Assembly (NCBI GenBank): GCA_046541875.1
Contig: JBKHCL010000003.1
Span: 3,279 to 67,278 of the forward strand
Length of the DNA stretch: 64,000 nt
Reading direction: 5' to 3'
Source: CAZFPT01 sp046541875
GTDB taxonomy: Bacteria; Planctomycetota; Phycisphaerae; SM23-33
The translations under genes and the position numbers were made by a program. The notes under the pieces were generated by a model. That model ran no database searches and was not told the origin of the DNA. It worked only from the letters and a program-made list of their open reading frames with translations. Shown here one piece after another: positions 26,705 through 36,474 of the stretch (the stretch's first letter is position 1; each line of letters begins with the position of its first letter).

Positions 26705-27766
26705 ATGAGACGTTCCCTTCTCGTTACTGCCGGTGTAGCAGCATTCATCTCCGGCGTGGTTGTTATCGCGTGGGCGTCGAGCCCGGGCGAGAAGCTCCCG
26801 GCCCCGCCGTTCGAACGCTCGCCTGCGGGTGGCAGCAACTCGCCCGAGCCGTCCGATCCGCTGCCGTTCGTGCTGAAGCTCGCGGAGATCGGCGGGGAAG
26901 GTTTCCGCATCCGCGTTCCGACCGGCACGTACACCGCCCCCGAGGGCGGCGCGCCGGCGTATCGTGTGCCCGGACCCATCGCGTCCTTCAAAGGTCCGGA
27001 CGGCCAATGGCGCGGCAGGGGATACCTCGAAACGTACCCGAGGCTGATGAAGTTCTCCGGCAAGAAGGTGGACGTTGCCGACGCTGCCGACGGAACCCGC
27101 AGCAGTGCGACGCTGAAGTACACCTTCGAGGGCGGGAAGACTTACGAGGTGAAGCTCGCCGTCAAGGCCGACCACGTGCTGCTGGAAGAGACCAGCGACC
27201 TGGGTCCGCGGAACATGTACGTGTTCGACGCTTTCCCGAACTGGCAGCCGACCAGCGGCTTTGCCGTCGGGCTGGCCGGTCAGACGCACGCGTTTCGCTA
27301 TCTCCCATGCTTCTACGACAAGCCCGAGGCGACGGTCAATCCCACGGCTGAGCAGGCCCGGCGGGTTGGCACCGACGCCAAAGAGACCGACCCTGTCCCC
27401 GGCGGGGTGGCCGTCGTGTCGGCCGACGCGGAGAGCAAAGACGTCGCCGGTTTCTGGTGTCGAGACGTGGGCTCCTGGAGACAGGGCGAGGCGATGGGCT
27501 TCCAGCTCTGGCAGCGCCGCCAGCTGCCGGGCGAGCCGGCGAGCCGACACTTCCTCGGACCCGAGACCAAGAGCGACTCGACACCCAACCCCCGGACGGC
27601 CGGCATGCTCGGGAAAAGCCTCTACGAAGGACACGTGACCATCGAACTCAACCTCGGTGTCGGCAGCCGAAAGCTCGGCTTCACAGCCACACGCAAGGGC
27701 GAGGGCGACAAGCTGCCCGACCCGTTCAAGAAGCTCGTAGCCGCGACGTTGAAGGAGGGTGAATAA
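26705..27766 (+). CDS. exported beta-rich protein sharing a domain with the next gene
   Basis: A 353-residue protein with a signal sequence (residues 1-25). ATG 26705 follows AAAGGA. From about residue 85, VPGPIASFKGPDGQW...GRGYLE...YTFEGGKTYEVKL lines up with VPGPVVSVSRDGKQW...GDGYLD...YHFEDDRSYKVRV in the 1345-residue heparinase-like protein encoded directly downstream, so the two share a domain. The spacing of the aligned blocks is the same. The stop codon overlaps the next ATG (TAATG), so the two are translationally coupled. I do not recognise the domain; the strand pattern suggests a beta-sandwich that binds carbohydrate. No catalytic residues are evident. Confidence 0.65.
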   Translation: MRRSLLVTAGVAAFISGVVVIAWASSPGEKLPAPPFERSPAGGSNSPEPSDPLPFVLKLAEIGGEGFRIRVPTGTYTAPEGGAPAYRVPGPIASFKGPDGQWRGRGYLETYPRLMKFSGKKVDVADAADGTRSSATLKYTFEGGKTYEVKLAVKADHVLLEETSDLGPRNMYVFDAFPNWQPTSGFAVGLAGQTHAFRYLPCFYDKPEATVNPTAEQARRVGTDAKETDPVPGGVAVVSADAESKDVAGFWCRDVGSWRQGEAMGFQLWQRRQLPGEPASRHFLGPETKSDSTPNPRTAGMLGKSLYEGHVTIELNLGVGSRKLGFTATRKGEGDKLPDPFKKLVAATLKEGE

Positions 27767-30700
27767 TGACACTCGCCAAACGGATGATCCTGCTGTCGGC
27801 TGTCGTGATGCTGTCGGCTGTTCCGGCGGTGGCGAAGAACGTCAAGACGTTCGTGGTCAACGAGTATTTCGGCGTGCGATACCAGAACGAACCGGTCTCG
27901 TGCGACGTGACATTCGAGAAGCCCGTTCCGCTTTCGAGCATCGCCCTGTCTGAAGGCGAACAGCTCGACGACCGGCCCTTCCAGGTGGAGGTGCTCGAAG
28001 GCACGACGCAGGCCGTCAGAAAGGCCCGGGTCTGGACGCTGGTGAGCTTCCGCCCCAACAGTTGGTACCTGCAGGCCAAGGAGATTACGGACGTCGCCGC
28101 CTTGGTGAAGTCCATCAACGCCGACCTCGCTGCCGAAGGTCCGAGCCTCGGCAAGGAGGCGTGGGACACGATCCGCAAGGAGATGGATTGGCCTCGCGAT
28201 CACAAGAAGCAGTTGCCCGCGAAGCTCACATCCGATCAGACCGACGCGCTGCGGCGCGGGATCAACCATTTCATCGGGCGGAACAAGCGATACGACAAGA
28301 CGCTGGTCGAGAAGCTGGACTTGGCGAAGCGAGCGCCCGAGGCGCTCAAGGCACTGGGCGATAAGCGCCCCTCCAGTGCCGCGCTGCAGGAGGTCAACCG
28401 GGCCGCGGTCGATGCGGCGTGGAAGGGCATCGCCAAGCACAAGATCTATCCGCGGCAGAGGGTTTTCCACATCCACACCGGGGTTGAAACCCAACAGGGC
28501 CCAGCCGCGATCGAGACGCGAGACGGGGGGACCTCGGGCGGAGTGAAGCTCGTCGAGTTGGATTCAGGCGTCTTCCGTTGCCGAGTGGTGGACCGGAGCA
28601 TGACGTTCAAGACGCCGGTTTCGGCGCTGAAGGTTCCCGGGCCGGTGGTAAGCGTCTCGCGCGACGGAAAACAGTGGATCGGCGACGGCTATCTCGACAG
28701 CATGCGGCGGGTGGAGAAGATCGAGGTCACTCGCGACGACGGGCCCGTCTACTCGCAGCGGCGGATCGTGTACCACTTCGAGGACGACCGATCGTACAAG
28801 GTGCGGGTGCGCGTCTACCCGGGCAAGCCGTACGCGCAGCTGGTGGAGGACTTCGACGTCGGCGGCGCCTCGAAGTACGTGTTCAATTATGGCGACTGGA
28901 CCGTCGACGGGTTCTACGACATGGGCGACAGTCGACTGTATGGCTGGTCGCACGTGAAGGCGAGCAATCCCTGCGGCGACTTCGTGACCATCGAAGGCCA
29001 GAAGGCGCTGGCCCGGCTGGTGATCTGGACGCAGCACAACTACTTCGCCGGCAAGCAGGAAATCATCGGCCTCAAGCAGCCTGCCCCCGACGCCCTGAGA
29101 TCGCACTACGCCGAACAGCGTGAGAAGTACGCCGCCGACCTCGCGAAGTACAAGCGGCGCGTTGCGGAGGGCTGGACCGACCGTCGCGGCCGGGGGCCCC
29201 GCAAGCCGGACAAGCCCGATCAACCCGCCTGGAGCGAGGATGTCTACACCCACGGCGGGGCGAGCATGGAAACGGGCAACGTGCTCACGCCGGCAGGCGA
29301 CTCGCTCTGCGTGGGCGGGTTTTACATTCGCCCGGATCGCTGGACGCGGGCGAAGGTCAATCACGTGGACCTCTACCTCCGCCCCGAGGTCCCCGGCGAT
29401 CGCATGACGCGCGGTGTGGTCGGCCTGAAGGGCGCCAAACTGCGCCCGGCGATGGAAGCGTGGCTGGTGGACGGACATCGCGAATGGGCCATCTTCGCCG
29501 TGCCGGCGGCCGACCGCGACTGGATGGCGAAGTCCCACGTGCGTGACGGCGTTTGGCCGTTGGATCGGTTGAACCGGCTGACGCTGGTGTGGAATTCGGA
29601 CGGTTCGCCGGTGTCTCCCGCCAGCGCCAAACCGACGCTCGTCGACGCCGGCGGGGCCGCCTCTGCTGTGCTGAAGGGAACGCGCGGGCGGAGCGGGATG
29701 CAGTACTTCAACGGATCGAACGGCCACATTCGCGGCGGCTATCCACCCCGGGAGGGTTGGGACGGCAGCGTGACACCCACCCGCGCGAAGGACGCGGACA
29801 TCAATCGGATGATCTCCCTGGCGATCACGGCCTACATGGCCGGCGACGACTCGGCCTATCCCAGCTTCCGGGCGATGCTTCCCTGGACGCATCCCGAGGC
29901 GATCAACCCGTTCTACCAGGGCATGGAGAACATGAACTTCAACGCCGACCTCTACCGGTACGTCTCGTCGCGGGCCTACCCGCTGGCGAAGATGGGTCAC
30001 CCCGAGGCCGACCGCTTCCTGACGCATGCCGAGAAGAGTCTCGATATGGCGTTGAACCGTTACGTGTATCCCCAGAGTGGCTGCTGGGAGGAATCTCACG
30101 GCTACGCGGGGCACACGTTGAAGGTGGTCGGTCCGCTGGCGCAGGCGATGAAGAACACCAAAGGTCGACATGATTTCCTGAACGATCCGAGGCTGGCGCG
30201 GATGATGGAGTTTTTCCTGTACGTTCACACCCCGATCGACAGGGACTTCGGCAATCGCGTGGTGCCGGCCGTCGGCGACCACGGCCAGAGCAAGAAAGGT
30301 CCGGCCGACCGACTGGGACCGATGCTGGGACTCTTCGCGAATTCGACAGACCCCGAGGTCAAGCGGATCGCGGCGCAGGCGGCCTGGCTGATCCGCGAGG
30401 ACAACGGCAACGTGCCCGACGGGATCACCCCCAGCAAGCCCGATATGCGAAGCCGCTGGCTGCAGGGCTACGGCAGCGTGCTGCGAGGCTTGGGCGAGAG
30501 CACGTCGGTCCTGGAGATCACGCTGGATCGTGGCGCGGTGCGGGCGGGCAAGAAACGCAAGAACAAGCCCCGCGAGATGACCCGCACGCCGATGATGCTG
30601 ACGGTCCCGCTGGAGACGTCCGGCAAGCCGGTGACAATCCTTGGGGGCGGGGCGCCGCGACACAACCGAGGAACCATCTCGGGCACCGCGAAGCTCGCTC

Positions 30701-31803
30701 GGGAGGGTAAGGATCTCGTCATCGAGTTGGACCTGGAGCTCGGCTCGGACAAGTGGGTCAAGGGCGGGCAGGGCAAGTACACCGTCAGGCTGGCCGGCTC
30801 GGACAAGAAGGGGTACACAGGTTCGGCGGCAGGGACGTTCGGAGGCCATGCGACCACCGGCGACGCCTCGGCCCGGGTGACCGACCGCAGCGAGGAGAGC
30901 TTCCTCGTGCTGCGGGCCGGCCAGAGCTGGGGCCATCACCACATGGACAAGGGCTCGATGTGGTTCTGGGGGCGCGGGGTGCATTTCTTCGGCGATTGTT
31001 CGTGGGGCGCCCCGCCCGGTGGCACGTACGGCAACCCGTTCAAGCAGGGCCCGGCCAGTGGCACGCAGATCGAGATGAAGGGTATTACCAACTGGACGCT
31101 GCCGTGCAAGTACGCCGCGCCGTACATTGCCGATGAGACGTACGCCGACGGGTACGATTACGCTCTGGCCCGCTGCCAGTTCCCGTTCAACCCGAAGCTG
31201 GAACTCGCGAAGGACGCGCCCTCGGCGCTGTGGAACGGCTACGACCGGCAGGTGCTGTTCGTGCATCCGGACGTGCTGATCGTGCGCGACAACGTCCAGG
31301 CGGTCTGTGAGACGGTGTGGCGGCTGCACAGCTTCCAGAAGGACAGCACGCGAGTGAAGGGCAACACCGCCACGCTGAAGAGTTCTCACGGTGTGACCGG
31401 CGAGTTGGCGATTGTTTACCCCCGGGGCGTGAAGCTCGATACGCTGGGCGAGTTCCCCAAGGTGAGCCCGTGGGGCGGTCAGCCTCACAAGGACAGCGGC
31501 AAACCGTTCTCCACGCTGATGCTCGAGTGGGAGATGCCCACGAATACCTCGGCGACCTGGGCGTTCGCGGTGCATGGCAAGGGGGAGAAGGCCCCGAAGA
31601 CCGAGAAGCTCGACGAGAACGGCTACGTCACGAAGGTCACGCTGCATGACGGTTCGAGCATCGTGGCGCTGTTGAACATCGACCCGTTCGAGTACACCGT
31701 CGCCGGGCGGACGTTCAAAGGCACAGCCGGCCTGGTGCGGACCGACGCAAAGGGCCGGACGACGTTTACCGCGATTCGCGGGACGTTCACCAAGGGCGAT
31801 TGA
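27766..31803 (+). CDS. large exported heparinase II/III-like protein
   Basis: A 1345-residue exported protein: signal peptide (1-23), a beta-rich domain shared with the upstream gene (about 240-400), a LamG-like or beta-sandwich stretch around 480-640, a helical barrel from about 680, an inserted small domain with DKWVKGGQGKYTVRL (about 985-1040), then a heparinase II/III-type beta-sandwich with SWGHHHMDKGSMWFWG near residue 1055. That last motif keeps the His and Asp residues expected of the GHxHxD..S segment in this lyase family. AAGGAGG precedes the ATG. The N-terminal VVNEYFGVRYQNEPVSCDV suggests a carbohydrate-lyase accessory module. Extracellular cleavage of an acidic polysaccharide is the likely role; substrate not determinable. 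Confidence 0.75.
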   Translation: MTLAKRMILLSAVVMLSAVPAVAKNVKTFVVNEYFGVRYQNEPVSCDVTFEKPVPLSSIALSEGEQLDDRPFQVEVLEGTTQAVRKARVWTLVSFRPNSWYLQAKEITDVAALVKSINADLAAEGPSLGKEAWDTIRKEMDWPRDHKKQLPAKLTSDQTDALRRGINHFIGRNKRYDKTLVEKLDLAKRAPEALKALGDKRPSSAALQEVNRAAVDAAWKGIAKHKIYPRQRVFHIHTGVETQQGPAAIETRDGGTSGGVKLVELDSGVFRCRVVDRSMTFKTPVSALKVPGPVVSVSRDGKQWIGDGYLDSMRRVEKIEVTRDDGPVYSQRRIVYHFEDDRSYKVRVRVYPGKPYAQLVEDFDVGGASKYVFNYGDWTVDGFYDMGDSRLYGWSHVKASNPCGDFVTIEGQKALARLVIWTQHNYFAGKQEIIGLKQPAPDALRSHYAEQREKYAADLAKYKRRVAEGWTDRRGRGPRKPDKPDQPAWSEDVYTHGGASMETGNVLTPAGDSLCVGGFYIRPDRWTRAKVNHVDLYLRPEVPGDRMTRGVVGLKGAKLRPAMEAWLVDGHREWAIFAVPAADRDWMAKSHVRDGVWPLDRLNRLTLVWNSDGSPVSPASAKPTLVDAGGAASAVLKGTRGRSGMQYFNGSNGHIRGGYPPREGWDGSVTPTRAKDADINRMISLAITAYMAGDDSAYPSFRAMLPWTHPEAINPFYQGMENMNFNADLYRYVSSRAYPLAKMGHPEADRFLTHAEKSLDMALNRYVYPQSGCWEESHGYAGHTLKVVGPLAQAMKNTKGRHDFLNDPRLARMMEFFLYVHTPIDRDFGNRVVPAVGDHGQSKKGPADRLGPMLGLFANSTDPEVKRIAAQAAWLIREDNGNVPDGITPSKPDMRSRWLQGYGSVLRGLGESTSVLEITLDRGAVRAGKKRKNKPREMTRTPMMLTVPLETSGKPVTILGGGAPRHNRGTISGTAKLAREGKDLVIELDLELGSDKWVKGGQGKYTVRLAGSDKKGYTGSAAGTFGGHATTGDASARVTDRSEESFLVLRAGQSWGHHHMDKGSMWFWGRGVHFFGDCSWGAPPGGTYGNPFKQGPASGTQIEMKGITNWTLPCKYAAPYIADETYADGYDYALARCQFPFNPKLELAKDAPSALWNGYDRQVLFVHPDVLIVRDNVQAVCETVWRLHSFQKDSTRVKGNTATLKSSHGVTGELAIVYPRGVKLDTLGEFPKVSPWGGQPHKDSGKPFSTLMLEWEMPTNTSATWAFAVHGKGEKAPKTEKLDENGYVTKVTLHDGSSIVALLNIDPFEYTVAGRTFKGTAGLVRTDAKGRTTFTAIRGTFTKGD

Positions 31804-31820
31804 CGCGGAAGGAGCAGACG

Positions 31821-33014
31821 ATGGATCGGCGCGAGTTCATGAAGCTGGCGGGCGTCGCCGGGGCGGCCGGCGCGCTGGCGACGGCGGGTCGTACACTGGC
31901 CCAGAGTGGCCAAAAACCCGAGCCCGCCCGCGAGGGCGAGGTGCGCATCAAGGACGTGGAGTGCTTCCCTGCCGGTCGGCTGTATGTGCGGATCACCACC
32001 GACGCCGGCGTCGAGGGCTGGGGCGAGGTCAACACCTTCTCGTCGAGCATCTCCCAGGCCATCGTCAAGACCTACCGCCCATTGCTGGTGGGGGTGAACC
32101 CCACGCGGATCGAGCATATCTGGCAGATGCTGTTCCGGGCCCATCGCAACATGCGTGGCGGGTTGGCGTTTGCGGCCGCGATCGCCGGGATCGACATCGC
32201 CCTGTGGGACCTGCTGGGTAAGCTTCTCAAGCAGCCGGTCTCCACGCTGCTGGGCGGGCCCTGTCGGCGGACGCTGCGGAGTTACCCGTCGCCCAACGCC
32301 CACAAGGTGACCTCGCACACGCTGCACGAGATGGTCGAGACGCCCAGCGACATCGATCGCATCGCCGACGACGTGCACAAGACGCGCAGGAAGCTCGGCA
32401 AGGGCGGGCTGGTGATGGTGGACGGCCATGGGAAGTTCACCGCGCAGGTGGCGATCCAACTGGCGAAGAAAATCGAGGACGCCGGGGTGTTGTTCTTCGA
32501 GGAAGTCGTCCCGCCGGAGAACAACGACGACCTGGTCCGCGTGAAGAAGGCGACGACGGTTCCGCTGGCGGCCGGTGAGCGGATGGCGACGATCTGGCCG
32601 TTCCGCGAGATTCTCGAAGCCCGCGCCGTCGACGTGCTCAACGCGGACATCGTGGAGGTCGGCGGGATCAGCCAGATGAAGAAGCTCGCGGGAATCGCCG
32701 AGTTGTACGACGTGCCGCTGGCGCCGCACAGCACGCACTCGGCGATCGGGCTGGCGGCCAGTCTGCACGTGGCTGCTTCGGTGAACAATTTCCTCGTGCA
32801 CGAGGCGTACTCGCACATCGCCAACGGCCCGTCGTTTGTCGGCGAGCTGGAATGGACGAAGAACAAGACCGCCGTCAAGCTGCCCGACGGGCCCGGACTC
32901 GGGGTGGCGGTGAACCTCGACGGACTCAAGTCGGCCGTCGCGAAACGCGCCGAGAAACCCACCGGCCTCAAGAAGGCCTACTTCCTCAAGGACGGTTCCG
33001 TCGCCGATCGGTAG
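31821..33014 (+). CDS. Tat-exported enolase-superfamily enzyme (galactonate dehydratase-like)
   Basis: A 397-residue protein. The N-terminus MDRREFMKLAGVAGAAG is a twin-arginine signal, and AAGGAG precedes the ATG. The rest is a mandelate racemase/muconate lactonizing-type enolase-superfamily fold: GWGEVN in the capping domain, AGIDIALWDLLGK, metal ligands likely in VMVDGHGKF, FFEEVVPPEN and AAGERM, and the late HSTHSAIG histidine region. Family members dehydrate or epimerise sugar acids. A Tat signal on such an enzyme is unusual outside Planctomycetota, where many metabolic-looking enzymes carry one. It follows the heparinase-like gene by 17 bases and could act on its unsaturated or acidic products. 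Substrate is inferred only. Confidence 0.8.
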   Translation: MDRREFMKLAGVAGAAGALATAGRTLAQSGQKPEPAREGEVRIKDVECFPAGRLYVRITTDAGVEGWGEVNTFSSSISQAIVKTYRPLLVGVNPTRIEHIWQMLFRAHRNMRGGLAFAAAIAGIDIALWDLLGKLLKQPVSTLLGGPCRRTLRSYPSPNAHKVTSHTLHEMVETPSDIDRIADDVHKTRRKLGKGGLVMVDGHGKFTAQVAIQLAKKIEDAGVLFFEEVVPPENNDDLVRVKKATTVPLAAGERMATIWPFREILEARAVDVLNADIVEVGGISQMKKLAGIAELYDVPLAPHSTHSAIGLAASLHVAASVNNFLVHEAYSHIANGPSFVGELEWTKNKTAVKLPDGPGLGVAVNLDGLKSAVAKRAEKPTGLKKAYFLKDGSVADR

Positions 33015-33034
33015 GACATCGCACCGAGAACCTG

Positions 33035-36000
33035 CTACTCCCTCAGCCGGCGGGCCGTCTCGCTGAAGTCCCACGGGTCGGCGTCGGCCGGCAGAGCGGC
33101 GATCGTGAACCCGAACGTCCAGGTGCCCGGTTTTACCTGGTATTGTTCCAGCGTATCGGGCCCGCAGCTTCGTCCGCCCATGCCGCGCTGGCGGGCGTCC
33201 AGGGTGAGGAATGTTTCGTCGCGGTGGGCCACTTCATTGGTGTGGAAGGCGGCGTGGAGGTCCTCCTGCGAGGTGTGCAGCGCGGAGAACTCCAGCACGT
33301 CGTCGGCAGCAATCAGCAGGTGCGACCTTTCGCCATACAGGACGATCCATCGCACGTCCGTTCGGTTGCCGCACTCCTGGGGCAGGATGTAAGGGACGTA
33401 CATCTCGCGGACCGTCGTAGCGTGTCGGCCGACGAAGGCGCCGCTGTTGCGGTCGATGTAGTTCTCCCAGGGCCCGCGGCCGAGGTACTCGACCTGCTCG
33501 AAGCCCGCCGGAAGCGCCAGCCTCACGCCCACGCGAGGCAGGTCCGGGAGGGACTTGTCGACCTTCACCGTATGTTCGGCGTGGAGACTCCCGTCCGGAC
33601 GGAGCGTCCATGTCTGGCGGTGGCGGATTGCCCTGGTCTTGCCACCGGCAGCGACGGAATGCTCGGCCCGCACGACCACGCAGGCGTCTTCGCGGCGGGC
33701 GGTGGCTTTGAGGAGCTTCGGTGAAATCTCGTCCAGCCCGGCGTCCAGCCAGCGTCCCAGGGGTTTGTCCTGCTGGCCGGTCCAGCCCTTTATGCCGTCG
33801 TTGTCCGTCGGCGCCCGCCAGAGGTTCAGTTCACACGAAGCTGCCAGCAGCGGCTGACCATTCCGCTCAATCTCGATCAGCTTTCCGACGCCCAGATCGA
33901 ATGTGGCCGTCACGTCGGCTGACGAGGCGCGGACGATGTTGTCTTCCCGGTCCAGCTCGACCGGCTGGGCTGTTGTGGCCTTCTTCGGCTTGCGGGCGCG
34001 CGCCTTGAACGGCAGGGCGAACTGCTCGGCTGCCACCACGTGACCGGCCGACGCCCACGGCGTGTCGCGCCGCTGGGTGAACTCGACCGTCAGAAAGCAC
34101 TCCTGCCCGGGCTGGAGGTCCGGCTGTTCCAGCGGAATCTCAATGCGTTCGGACTGCTGCGGGCCGGTCTTGAGCTTGGGCAGCTTGCCTTCCTGCACCA
34201 GGCGGTCGTCGACGGTGAGCGCCCACGTGCCCGCGAGGTCCGAAAGGTCCGTGAAGAACCGCTTGTTGATGACGTCGATGGTTCCCTTCTTGAGGTTCAC
34301 CGCCCGGAGGCCGACCGGTTGCAGGACCTTCTTGAGTTCGTGCATCGCCGGGTGTGGTGTGCGGTCCGGCCAGATGAGGCCGTTGATGTTGAAGTTCCGG
34401 TCGTTTGGCTCGTCGCCGAAGTCCCCGCCATACGCCCAGAACTGTCGGCCTTGCTCGTCGGTCTTGCACAGGCCCTGGTCGATCCAGTCCCACACGAACG
34501 CGCCCTGCAGGTTCGGGTATTTCTCGATGACGTCCCAGTATTCCTTGAGATTGCCCGAGGAGTTGCCCATCGCGTGGGCGTACTCGCAGGGAATCAACGG
34601 GCGGGGGTCCTTGGTCTTGCGGGCCCACTCTTCCATGGCTGAGACCTGCGGATACATCGGACAGACAACGTCGGTCGCCAGCGCGCCGCGCACCTCGCCG
34701 GGGTCACCGTTGTATCGCCAGCCTCGCCCGTGCCAGCGAATCGCCCCTTCGTAGTGCAGCAGGCGCGTCGGGTCGTAGCCACGAATCCAACCGGCGATGG
34801 CATCGTGATTGGGGCCGTATCCGCTCTCGTTGCCCAGCGACCACATGAGAATGCAGGGATGGTTCTTGTCCCGCAGGACCATCCGCTTGCCGCGGTCGAG
34901 GAAGGTCGGCGTCCAGCTCGTTTCCCGGCAGAGCCGATTATAGTGATGGTGACATTCGATGTTCGCCTCGTCGATCACGTACAGCCCGAGCTCGTCGCAG
35001 AGGTCGTAGACCATCTCGGGGTTGGGGTAGTGGCTGGTGCGAACGGCGTTGATGTTGAACCGCTTCATGAGCGTCAGGTCGGCCAGGATGTCCTCGCGCG
35101 CGAGCACTTTTCCGGTGGTCTGGTGGTGGTCGTGACGGTTGACGCCTTTGAGGAGGATCGGTTGGCCGTTGAGAAGCATCTGCCGGTTGTGGACCTCGAT
35201 GCGGCGGAAGCCCACACGCGTCGAGGTGCATTCGATGAGCTCACCGGCCGCATCCTGCAGAGACACGACCAATGTGTAGAGGTTCGGCGTCTCGGCGGTC
35301 CAGGGGCGAACCCGGCCGACGGGTGTTTCCAACGTGACCACCGGGCCCTGTCGGAGACGCTCTGCCGTGTTGAACTCCTCGGTGAGGTCCTTGCGCAGTG
35401 CACTCTTGCCGGTCGGCGAGAGCAGTTCGACGCGGACCGATCCGGTTTCGCCGAAGGCTTCCAACCCGCCGAGGGTGACGTCGACAGCCAGGTCGCCGTG
35501 GGTATTGTTCCCGCGTAGCGTCGGGCGGGCGAAGACGTCGTCAATCCAGGTCGACCCGGTCGCGTAGAGGAAAATGTCGCGATGAAACCCCGCGTGCCAC
35601 CAGTGGTCCTGGTCCTCCACGTACGACCCGTCGGACCAGCGAATGACCATCGCCGCCAGGGTATTCGTCCCGGGTGTGAGGGCGTCGGTGATGTCGAACT
35701 CCGCCGGCAGACGGGACCCTTTCGCAAAGCCGATCTCCGTTCCGTTGACCCAGACCTTCAGGCAGCTCTCAAAGCCCCCGAAATGCAGCACGACGCGTCG
35801 CCCCGCCCAGTCGGCGGGAAGGGTGAACGTCCGCCGGTAGAGCCCGGTGGGGTTCTCCTCGGGCACGGCCGGCGGGTCGGTGGCGATGGGCATGGTGATG
35901 TTGGTGTAGATCGGTATATCGTAGCCCTGCATGGTGAACAGGGCGGGCATCTCGACGGTGTCCCAGTCGTCGTCCTGAAATCCCGGCGCGGCGAAGTCGG

Positions 36001-36193
36001 CTGGGGCGTTCCGGGGGTTATCGGCAAGAGTGAACCGCCAGGGCCCGTTGAGCGACCGGACCCAGGGCGACTCGTCGGAGACGTTGGCGAGGGCCTGGTC
36101 GCGGCTGGGATAGGGCGTGAGCGTCGCCCGGCCCGGATGACGCCCGACGGCGGGTGTGGATGGGTCGGTCCAGAAACGTTTCGGGTACTGCAT
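33035..36193 (-). CDS. lacZ: beta-galactosidase, GH2 (LacZ type)
   Basis: A 1052-residue enzyme of full LacZ length, with no signal peptide. The start at 36193 follows AAAGGCGAG. The order is jelly-roll (GLYRRTFTLPADW), Ig-like domains, a TIM barrel and a Bgal-small-N-type C-terminal domain. Acid/base Glu456 lies in MWSLGNESGYG and nucleophile Glu537 in IPCEYAHAMGNS; these match the classical LacZ positions closely. GFHRDIFLYA and RTSHYPNPE are also typical. It should hydrolyse beta-galactosides in the cytoplasm. It converges with the enolase-superfamily gene, with 20 bases between stops. Natural substrate may be an oligosaccharide from plant or algal galactan and not lactose. Confidence 0.88.
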   Translation of the reverse strand: MQYPKRFWTDPSTPAVGRHPGRATLTPYPSRDQALANVSDESPWVRSLNGPWRFTLADNPRNAPADFAAPGFQDDDWDTVEMPALFTMQGYDIPIYTNITMPIATDPPAVPEENPTGLYRRTFTLPADWAGRRVVLHFGGFESCLKVWVNGTEIGFAKGSRLPAEFDITDALTPGTNTLAAMVIRWSDGSYVEDQDHWWHAGFHRDIFLYATGSTWIDDVFARPTLRGNNTHGDLAVDVTLGGLEAFGETGSVRVELLSPTGKSALRKDLTEEFNTAERLRQGPVVTLETPVGRVRPWTAETPNLYTLVVSLQDAAGELIECTSTRVGFRRIEVHNRQMLLNGQPILLKGVNRHDHHQTTGKVLAREDILADLTLMKRFNINAVRTSHYPNPEMVYDLCDELGLYVIDEANIECHHHYNRLCRETSWTPTFLDRGKRMVLRDKNHPCILMWSLGNESGYGPNHDAIAGWIRGYDPTRLLHYEGAIRWHGRGWRYNGDPGEVRGALATDVVCPMYPQVSAMEEWARKTKDPRPLIPCEYAHAMGNSSGNLKEYWDVIEKYPNLQGAFVWDWIDQGLCKTDEQGRQFWAYGGDFGDEPNDRNFNINGLIWPDRTPHPAMHELKKVLQPVGLRAVNLKKGTIDVINKRFFTDLSDLAGTWALTVDDRLVQEGKLPKLKTGPQQSERIEIPLEQPDLQPGQECFLTVEFTQRRDTPWASAGHVVAAEQFALPFKARARKPKKATTAQPVELDREDNIVRASSADVTATFDLGVGKLIEIERNGQPLLAASCELNLWRAPTDNDGIKGWTGQQDKPLGRWLDAGLDEISPKLLKATARREDACVVVRAEHSVAAGGKTRAIRHRQTWTLRPDGSLHAEHTVKVDKSLPDLPRVGVRLALPAGFEQVEYLGRGPWENYIDRNSGAFVGRHATTVREMYVPYILPQECGNRTDVRWIVLYGERSHLLIAADDVLEFSALHTSQEDLHAAFHTNEVAHRDETFLTLDARQRGMGGRSCGPDTLEQYQVKPGTWTFGFTIAALPADADPWDFSETARRLRE

Positions 36194-36474
36194 GGGCTCG
36201 CCTTTCATTGGGGTCCGGATGGGCGGACATGATAGCAGAATCCGCTTGGCCCTCACGCGAAATGATGTGGGCGGCGGAAAAAGATGATCTTAAAGGAGTA
36301 AAACCCGCTACGTACCCCGTTGCCCTTTCCGCTGCAGGTGGCGGGGACAGGTTCAAATGCAGTGTTCACTGGACATTACTCTTGGTGCATAGCCTGTCGT
36401 ATTCCGAGCAAAACACGGACCTGTCGGGCAACAGGATGTTTTCGTCCCATCTCTGTCCGCCTCCTCAGAAATGT

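Noticed and set aside
36340..36380. A GGTTCAAATGC stretch like a tRNA T-loop
   Set aside because: No matching acceptor stem, D-arm or anticodon arm can be drawn around it, and the surroundings are not folded like a tRNA.
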